From assembly GCA_044349155.1 (NCBI GenBank), contig JBIKRQ010000239.1:1-9752 (forward strand): a stretch of DNA of 9,752 bases, written 5' to 3'. The notes under the pieces were generated by a model, which did no database searches, had not been told where the DNA came from, and saw only the letters and a program-made list of their open reading frames with translations. Of this stretch, positions 6,107 through 9,752 are shown piece after piece. Made by a program: the position numbers and the translations under genes. Numbering within the stretch: position 1 is the first letter of the stretch; the number at the start of each line of letters is the position of its first letter. The stretch comes from VGSZ01 sp044349155. Its GTDB lineage: Bacteria; Myxococcota; UBA727; VGSZ01.

Positions 6107-6604
6107 ATGGTGCTGATGGTCCTCGAGAAACACGGGGAAGCCACCTGGCAGCGCATCATGGACGATGCCGGCTTCGCCAAGCACACCCTCATCCTCGCCA
6201 TCGGCGACATCGACGACGCGCAGGCGGGTCGCCTCTTTTCGTCGACGACCACCGTCCTCGGCATGACCCCCGAGCAGGGGGCCGACGCGTTTGGCGAGTA
6301 CTGGTGCTGTGCGTACGCGCCGCGCGTCTACCCGCGCACGCTGCAGCGCTTCACCAATGCCCGCGACCTGCTCATCGGGCTCGACCAGATCCACGTCGAC
6401 GTCACCCGATCGATGCCCAACGCCGCCCCGCCGCGCTTTACCTACGTGTGGAAGAGCAGCAACGTCCTCGAGGTCACCTACACGTCTCACCGCGGCATGA
6501 TCGACATCTACATCGGCCTCGCCCGCGGCGTGGGCACGATGTTCAAAGAAGCACTCGTGGTGCGCAAGCTGTCGAGCACCCTCGTCGAGATCACGTTTCC
6601 TTGA
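6107..6604 (+). CDS. Stand-alone H-NOX (heme NO-binding) sensor protein
   Basis: A 165-residue protein matching the H-NOX/HNOB fold, a heme-based gas sensor that normally controls a kinase, cyclase or chemoreceptor. The proximal heme ligand is His96 in LDQIHVDVTRSMPNAAPPRF (92-111), which lines up with the ligand-histidine and heme-kinking proline region of the Thermoanaerobacter tengcongensis protein (recalled: DEVHLQLT, then PPR). The propionate-binding YxSxR motif is Y125-T-S127-H-R129, followed by the usual G-L-x-x-G-x-x-x-x-FKE segment (137-148). The position equivalent to the O2-stabilising distal Tyr140 is Ile134, predicting NO selectivity with O2 exclusion, as in soluble guanylate cyclase. 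The N-terminus is some 7-10 residues shorter than usual; the frame is open back to 6056 but contains no ATG or GTG and no H-NOX-like sequence, so ATG 6107 stands (ATG 6116 is possible). No Shine-Dalgarno is clear. No signalling partner lies nearby. Confidence 0.93.
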   Translation: MVLMVLEKHGEATWQRIMDDAGFAKHTLILAIGDIDDAQAGRLFSSTTTVLGMTPEQGADAFGEYWCCAYAPRVYPRTLQRFTNARDLLIGLDQIHVDVTRSMPNAAPPRFTYVWKSSNVLEVTYTSHRGMIDIYIGLARGVGTMFKEALVVRKLSSTLVEITFP

Positions 6605-6614
6605 CGTCGTGAAC

Positions 6615-6637
6615 GAGAAGCACTCCGTAGTGCTCTC
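6615..6637. terminator. Bidirectional hairpin between convergent H-NOX and beta-helix genes
   Basis: GAG-A-AGCACT (6615-6624) pairs with AGTGCTCTC (6629-6637) around a 4-nt CCGT loop: nine pairs with one bulged A. It lies in the 44-nt gap between the H-NOX stop (6604) and the beta-helix gene's stop (6649), the expected place for a shared terminator. There is no T tract on either side. Confidence 0.55.
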
Positions 6638-6648
6638 CCCGAAGCGAG

Positions 6649-7905
6649 CTAGCGGCGCGTGCGCAGCGGTACCAGGCTGCCGTCCTCGACCACCCAGGTG
6701 CCCGCAGCGACGTCGTCGGGCAGGCGCCGCAACAGCGAGCTTGGCGCGGTCACCACGCGCACCCCCGCTGGCAACGCGCGCCCCGCAGCGAGCGACACCT
6801 CGGCCCCCACGTAGGTGTCGGCGCCAAAGCAGGCACCGCACGGCAACTCGCCCACGCTGCGACGCGCGGTGCCGTCGACGACGAACACGGGACCAGCCGG
6901 GCGTCCGTCGTCGTGCAGGGCGGTGTCGAGCGCGCGCACGAAACTCGTGAGCCCTGCGCGCGGCCCCACCACGCACGCCTGCAGGTTGTTGGCGCACGGG
7001 TCGGCGTCGTCGAAGGTGACGCAGGCCTGCATCGACGAGTTCAAGCTGATGAAGTTGCGACGGCCAATGGTGCTTTGGCTGATGTGCGCACGTTGCTCGA
7101 TGCGCGTGCCGGCCCCCACGATGCTCTGTAACACCATCGAGCCAGGGCCGATGACGACGTCGTCGCCGATGATGCTGCCCTCGACGATCGCGGTTGGATG
7201 AATCTGCGCGCGCTTGCCCACAAACACGAACTGCCGTTTCCACGCCGCCTCGCGCGCCGACGACGACGTGCGCAGCCCCAACAGCGCGCGCCACGCGGAA
7301 CGCACGGGATCGCGCAACGCGCGCTCCAGCAGCCACACCTGCGGCGCGAGGTGCGAGGCACGCAGCACATGCAACCAGTGACGCACGCGCAGCACCACCG
7401 TCGACGTCAACGGCCAGCGCGCATCGTGGGTGCTGCTCACCAACGTGCGTGGCACGGGCAACGTGGTGAGCAGCTCTTTGTACGGAATCGTTGTCGCTGC
7501 GGCGGCATCAAGCGCATCACCCGCGCGGATCGTGTGGCCCGCGGGCACAAAGGCACACGCAAAGGTGGCGCCGTGTTCGTCGACGACCACGTCTTGCAGC
7601 GGCAACGTGAGTTCGAGCAGGCGCGATGGCGGCAGGCGCAGTCGTGTTGGCGCGATCGATGTGCGTGTGGCGCGCAGAAACGACGCCAGCGCGCGGCGCG
7701 TGATCCACAGATCGTCGGCCACCACCAGCGCTGGCCCCGTGACCATGTCGTCGTCGCGGTGCTTGTGTGCGGGTGGGGTCAAGCCGCAGCGGCGCAGGGC
7801 GTCGGCGCGGGCGTCAGCGAAGGTGCCATCACCAAGAGCGCACGCGTCGACGACGAGCCCAAGAGGAGCCAACACCGGCGCGCGCGCAACAACGACAACC
7901 TGCAT
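6649..7905 (-). CDS. Hexapeptide-repeat (left-handed beta-helix) protein, GlmU-like architecture
   Basis: A 418-residue protein if started at ATG 7905 (MQVVVVARAP). An N-terminal domain of about 200 residues with VVVVARAPVL and VVADDLWITRRALASF is followed by a long linker. Residues about 226-290 form hexapeptide repeats: FVGKRAQIHPTAIVEGSIIG, then DDVVIGPGSMVLQSIVGAG, then RIEQRAHISQSTIGRRNFIS. After a Cys-containing insert (C295, C304, C311), a second short beta-helix stretch (361-385, GADTYVGAEVSLAAGRALPA) closes the protein. Such helices form trimeric acyl- or acetyltransferases, or the C-terminal half of sugar nucleotidyltransferases like GlmU. The N-terminal part lacks the G-x-G-T-R loop of an active nucleotidyltransferase, so a degenerate or unrelated domain is likely; substrate unknown. 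A GTG at 7941 in frame would add 12 residues and start 3 nt after the upstream stop; ATG 7905 is preferred because the strand-like start resembles a nucleotidyltransferase N-terminus. Probably in an operon with the DUF3089 gene. Confidence 0.75.
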   Translation of the reverse strand: MQVVVVARAPVLAPLGLVVDACALGDGTFADARADALRRCGLTPPAHKHRDDDMVTGPALVVADDLWITRRALASFLRATRTSIAPTRLRLPPSRLLELTLPLQDVVVDEHGATFACAFVPAGHTIRAGDALDAAAATTIPYKELLTTLPVPRTLVSSTHDARWPLTSTVVLRVRHWLHVLRASHLAPQVWLLERALRDPVRSAWRALLGLRTSSSAREAAWKRQFVFVGKRAQIHPTAIVEGSIIGDDVVIGPGSMVLQSIVGAGTRIEQRAHISQSTIGRRNFISLNSSMQACVTFDDADPCANNLQACVVGPRAGLTSFVRALDTALHDDGRPAGPVFVVDGTARRSVGELPCGACFGADTYVGAEVSLAAGRALPAGVRVVTAPSSLLRRLPDDVAAGTWVVEDGSLVPLRTRR

Positions 7906-7944
7906 TCCGTCGTCGTAGCAGGACGACGACAGCGTGTGCACTGA

Positions 7945-9015
7945 CTACCGCACGCCGACAGCGACGCGCGTGCGGCGCACGGCGTCGGCGCGCAGGTCCA
8001 TGTAGAACAGCTGGTACTCGACGGGGTGGAAGTTGTGGCCACCCATGATGCGCAGCAGCACCGCGTCCATCACGCCCCGTTGCGGCAACGGCGCCATGTT
8101 TGTCACCTCGAGAATCCCGTCGCTGCGGCATCGGCTCGCCACAAACATCGGCAACAGTGCTGGCGTTGGTGCGTCGAAGAAGACGGCACCGCCGTGGTAC
8201 TCGCGCTGCACGGCTGTCGTCGTCACGGCTGCCGCGGTGGGGTTGGTGCACAGCAGGCCAGGTCGCTTGAGGGCGGCGAAATCAACGCCAACGTCGACGT
8301 GCTCCGCACCCCGCGCGTTGAAGGTCACCACGCACCCTGTGGATGTTGGTGAAGCACACAGCGGCACGCCGCCGATGTCCTCGAGCACGAGCGGTGCACC
8401 GACGAGGTAAGCCGCCACCAGCAGCGGGCGCTCCGACGACGACGAAATCACCTCGCGCACCAGCCGCGCCGACAGCACCGCTCCCTGACTGTGCGCAGCG
8501 ATGATGAACGGCCGGCCTGCCGTGCGTCGACGAAACTCGGCAAACGCCGCAGACACATCGGTGAAGGCGACGTCGATCGCGCGATCGCCGTCGACACTCG
8601 GGTTCACAAACGCAGCCCCCGTCGCCTGGCGATACTCGGGCGCGTACACGGCTCCCGCGGCGTTGAAGGCACTCGCTTGAATGAGCGTGCCGCCGTGAAT
8701 GCTTGCCGCGCGCACCTCGGGGTCGTTGGTGGCGGCGTTGAAGCGTGGCGCAATGCTCGACGTGGAATGCACGTAGAACACGTCGACAGCGGGATTGGGT
8801 GCTGCGGGCGATGCCGGCAACGCCACATCGGCCTCGTCGGCGCGTGACGGCAGCGCGAGCCACACCGCATCGTCGCGATAGTCGGGCGGGGGCGGCACGT
8901 CGTCGACGACGAAGGCGGTGGTTGGCGCCATCGACTGCATCACCAATGCTGAGAGGTTGCAGCCCGTCGACAACGCACCAAGAACGACACCGAACAACAC
9001 GCCATGCGCACGCAT
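7945..9015 (-). CDS. DUF3089-family alpha/beta-hydrolase lipoprotein
   Basis: A 356-residue lipoprotein precursor: signal peptide 1-18, lipobox STGC, Cys19. The rest matches DUF3089, an alpha/beta-hydrolase-like family: VDVFYVHSTSSIAPRFN (77-93), then ASAFNAAGAVYAPEYRQATG (114-133), AIDVAFTDVSAAFAEF (146-161) and RPFIIAAHSQGAVLSARLV (168-186). The nucleophile elbow AHSQG puts the catalytic serine at 176. The probable catalytic histidine is His330 in NFHPVEYQLFYMDLR (328-342), in the usual H-x-x-(D/E)-Y-x-LF context; the acid residue is not assigned. The protein looks catalytically complete and is predicted to hydrolyse an ester at the outer membrane or periplasmic face; substrate unknown. The frame is open to 9267, but the signal peptide fixes ATG 9015. 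A small hairpin (TGTGC 9019-9023, GCACA 9028-9032) sits just before the start. The beta-helix gene follows within 40 nt, suggesting co-transcription. Confidence 0.9.
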   Translation of the reverse strand: MRAHGVLFGVVLGALSTGCNLSALVMQSMAPTTAFVVDDVPPPPDYRDDAVWLALPSRADEADVALPASPAAPNPAVDVFYVHSTSSIAPRFNAATNDPEVRAASIHGGTLIQASAFNAAGAVYAPEYRQATGAAFVNPSVDGDRAIDVAFTDVSAAFAEFRRRTAGRPFIIAAHSQGAVLSARLVREVISSSSERPLLVAAYLVGAPLVLEDIGGVPLCASPTSTGCVVTFNARGAEHVDVGVDFAALKRPGLLCTNPTAAAVTTTAVQREYHGGAVFFDAPTPALLPMFVASRCRSDGILEVTNMAPLPQRGVMDAVLLRIMGGHNFHPVEYQLFYMDLRADAVRRTRVAVGVR

Positions 9016-9079
9016 GCTTGTGCCGTAGCACACCCGCATCTGATTGCCCTGTCGTCGTCGATCTCGTAGGCGCACGCGC

Positions 9080-9631
9080 ATGCGCAGCTCCACCGTGTTG
9101 TTCTCGTCGTTCCTGGTCCTGCCGCTCGTGGCGTGTGCATCAACGCCTGTTGGCACCGCTCCCGTCGCTGTTGCCGAGCCCGCAGCACCAGCGCCGCCGG
9201 CCGACGTCGCAGAGGTCCCCGCGGCAGCACCTGGCGACGACGACTGCACGCGCGCCAATGCTGCCACCGGCGAGGGCGTCGTCGATGCGAAGGCGACCGG
9301 CTATCGCATCGATCGCCAAACGAAGGAGCGAGCGCTTGTTGAGTCCTTCGAGTTCGAGGGCTTCAAGGTCACCTCGACACAGGGCGGATGTGCACACGCG
9401 AGCCACGTCGTCGTCATCGCCGGCAAGGTGCCGCAGAAGCCAGCAGCGCTCGCCACGCTGCTGTCCAGGATGCCCATCAAAGCTGAAGCCTTCGTCGATG
9501 CGTTGCGCAAGCCCGAGGAGTGCGGCCCCGCCGTCGACGGCACGCTCACCATCGCCTGCGGCGAGTTCGGCTCAACGAGCGTGCAGCTGACCCAGACTGC
9601 GGCAACGCTGGCCTACGACTTCGCGCTCTAG
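9080..9631 (+). CDS. Small Cys-containing lipoprotein of unknown function, abutting an IS
   Basis: A 183-residue lipoprotein precursor with lipobox LVAC (Cys19). Residues 21-52 are a low-complexity Ala/Pro/Val linker. The globular part (53-183) has four cysteines besides the lipidated one (C56, C104, C148, C160), which could form two disulfides in the periplasm. Recognisable stretches are RALVESFEFEGFKVTSTQGG (84-103), SHVVVIAGKVPQKPAALATL (108-127) and TLTIACGEFGSTSVQLTQT (155-173); I do not recognise the family. ATG 9080 is chosen from the signal peptide; the frame is open a little further, to a TTG at 9044. It diverges from the DUF3089 gene across a 64-nt spacer. Its stop TAG lies inside CTAG (9628-9631), directly next to the IS-like end at 9632, so the natural C-terminus may have been altered by insertion. 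Confidence 0.8.
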   Translation: MRSSTVLFSSFLVLPLVACASTPVGTAPVAVAEPAAPAPPADVAEVPAAAPGDDDCTRANAATGEGVVDAKATGYRIDRQTKERALVESFEFEGFKVTSTQGGCAHASHVVVIAGKVPQKPAALATLLSRMPIKAEAFVDALRKPEECGPAVDGTLTIACGEFGSTSVQLTQTAATLAYDFAL

Positions 9632-9752
9632 CAGGTTGCTGAAAAAGTCGGCAGTCGGTTCTCGACGAGAAATGAGGTGTTCGTCGTCGAGAGCTGCGCC
9701 AAATATCGGGTGTTCCGGATCTACCTGTCATGCGTGGTGAAGATTCGAAGCA
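9632..9752 (+). mobile_element. Left end of an insertion sequence (IS5/IS1182-like), truncated by the window
   Basis: CAGGTTGCTGAAAAAGTC at 9632-9649 resembles terminal inverted repeats commonly seen beside DDE transposase genes in high-GC proteobacteria (recognised from memory; no search was run). It follows directly on CTAG (9628-9631), a four-base target typical of some IS5-group elements. A transposase start lies about 100 nt inside. Composition drops in GC relative to the flanking gene. The right end and any target duplication are outside the window. The family assignment is tentative. Confidence 0.6.
9730..9752 (+). CDS. Transposase, first seven codons only
   Basis: ATG 9730 opens a frame reading MRGEDSK to the window edge. 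This matches the characteristic N-terminus of a widespread group of DDE transposases (MRGED or MRGDD followed by a Gln-containing stretch, recalled from the DUF772/IS5-IS1182-type families). With the inverted-repeat-like end about 100 nt upstream, it is best read as the element's transposase. Too little is visible to judge whether the gene is intact. Confidence 0.55.

Noticed and set aside
5837..7336. 499-codon open frame on the minus strand across the H-NOX gene
   Set aside because: Arg/Ala/His-rich composition typical of GC-rich shadow frames; the plus-strand H-NOX and the minus-strand beta-helix gene explain the region with clear motifs.
7198..7944. 248-codon plus-strand open frame antisense to the beta-helix gene
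   Set aside because: Gln/Arg/His-rich shadow composition, no motif, fully overlapped by the better-supported minus-strand gene.
9661..9691. Hairpin CTCGACGA/TCGTCGAG inside the IS end
   Set aside because: The window is saturated with TCGACGA-type sequence, so an 8-bp stem with a 15-nt loop is expected by chance.
1..9752. tRNA, rRNA, CRISPR array or prophage genes
   Set aside because: Scanned both strands for cloverleaf ends, rRNA-like conserved stretches and regularly spaced repeats; none seen.

Overview
The window is GC-rich, densely coding, and carries ten complete genes plus two that run off the ends. Five of the twelve encode lipoproteins with recognisable lipoboxes. Codon choice is strongly GC-ending. 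The families present (lamin-tail/CotH surface lipoprotein, M23 and M48 peptidases, DUF3089 hydrolase, ankyrin/TPR protein, H-NOX) fit a large-genome, predatory or soil-type deltaproteobacterium, most likely Myxococcota. That taxonomic call is inference from composition and gene content; no marker gene is present.

Layout, left to right. Positions 1-704 (-) hold the N-terminal part of a lamin-tail + CotH lipoprotein. Across a 201-nt divergent promoter region with nested palindromes lies an ankyrin/TPR-like protein (906-2264, +). It converges on an M23-peptidase-like lipoprotein (2272-3192, -). A second divergent spacer leads to a 58-residue small ORF (3355-3531, +). An AT-richer 215-nt spacer then precedes an M48 membrane metallopeptidase whose C-terminus looks like a type IV pilin N-terminal segment (3747-4760, +). 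Next are an unrecognised 159-residue acidic cytoplasmic protein (4872-5351, +) and a lipoprotein with an internal domain duplication (5355-6038, -). Diverging from it is a stand-alone H-NOX heme nitric-oxide sensor (6107-6604, +). Then come a hexapeptide-repeat beta-helix protein (6649-7905, -) in a probable operon with a DUF3089 alpha/beta-hydrolase lipoprotein (7945-9015, -), and a small cysteine-containing lipoprotein (9080-9631, +). At 9632 an insertion sequence begins, with its left inverted-repeat-like end and the first codons of a transposase.

How the genes work together: most are single-gene units in alternating orientation, so no single pathway is evident. The common theme is the cell envelope (five lipoproteins, one membrane protease, one M23 wall-hydrolase-like protein). 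The most informative gene is the H-NOX: it keeps the proximal heme histidine and the YxSxR heme-propionate motif, and has Ile rather than Tyr at the distal position, which predicts NO rather than O2 sensing. No histidine kinase, cyclase or chemoreceptor partner lies in the window. At the sequence level, four of the start codons are preceded by an identical GGCCC with no Shine-Dalgarno, and the hexamer GTCGAC occurs about forty times.
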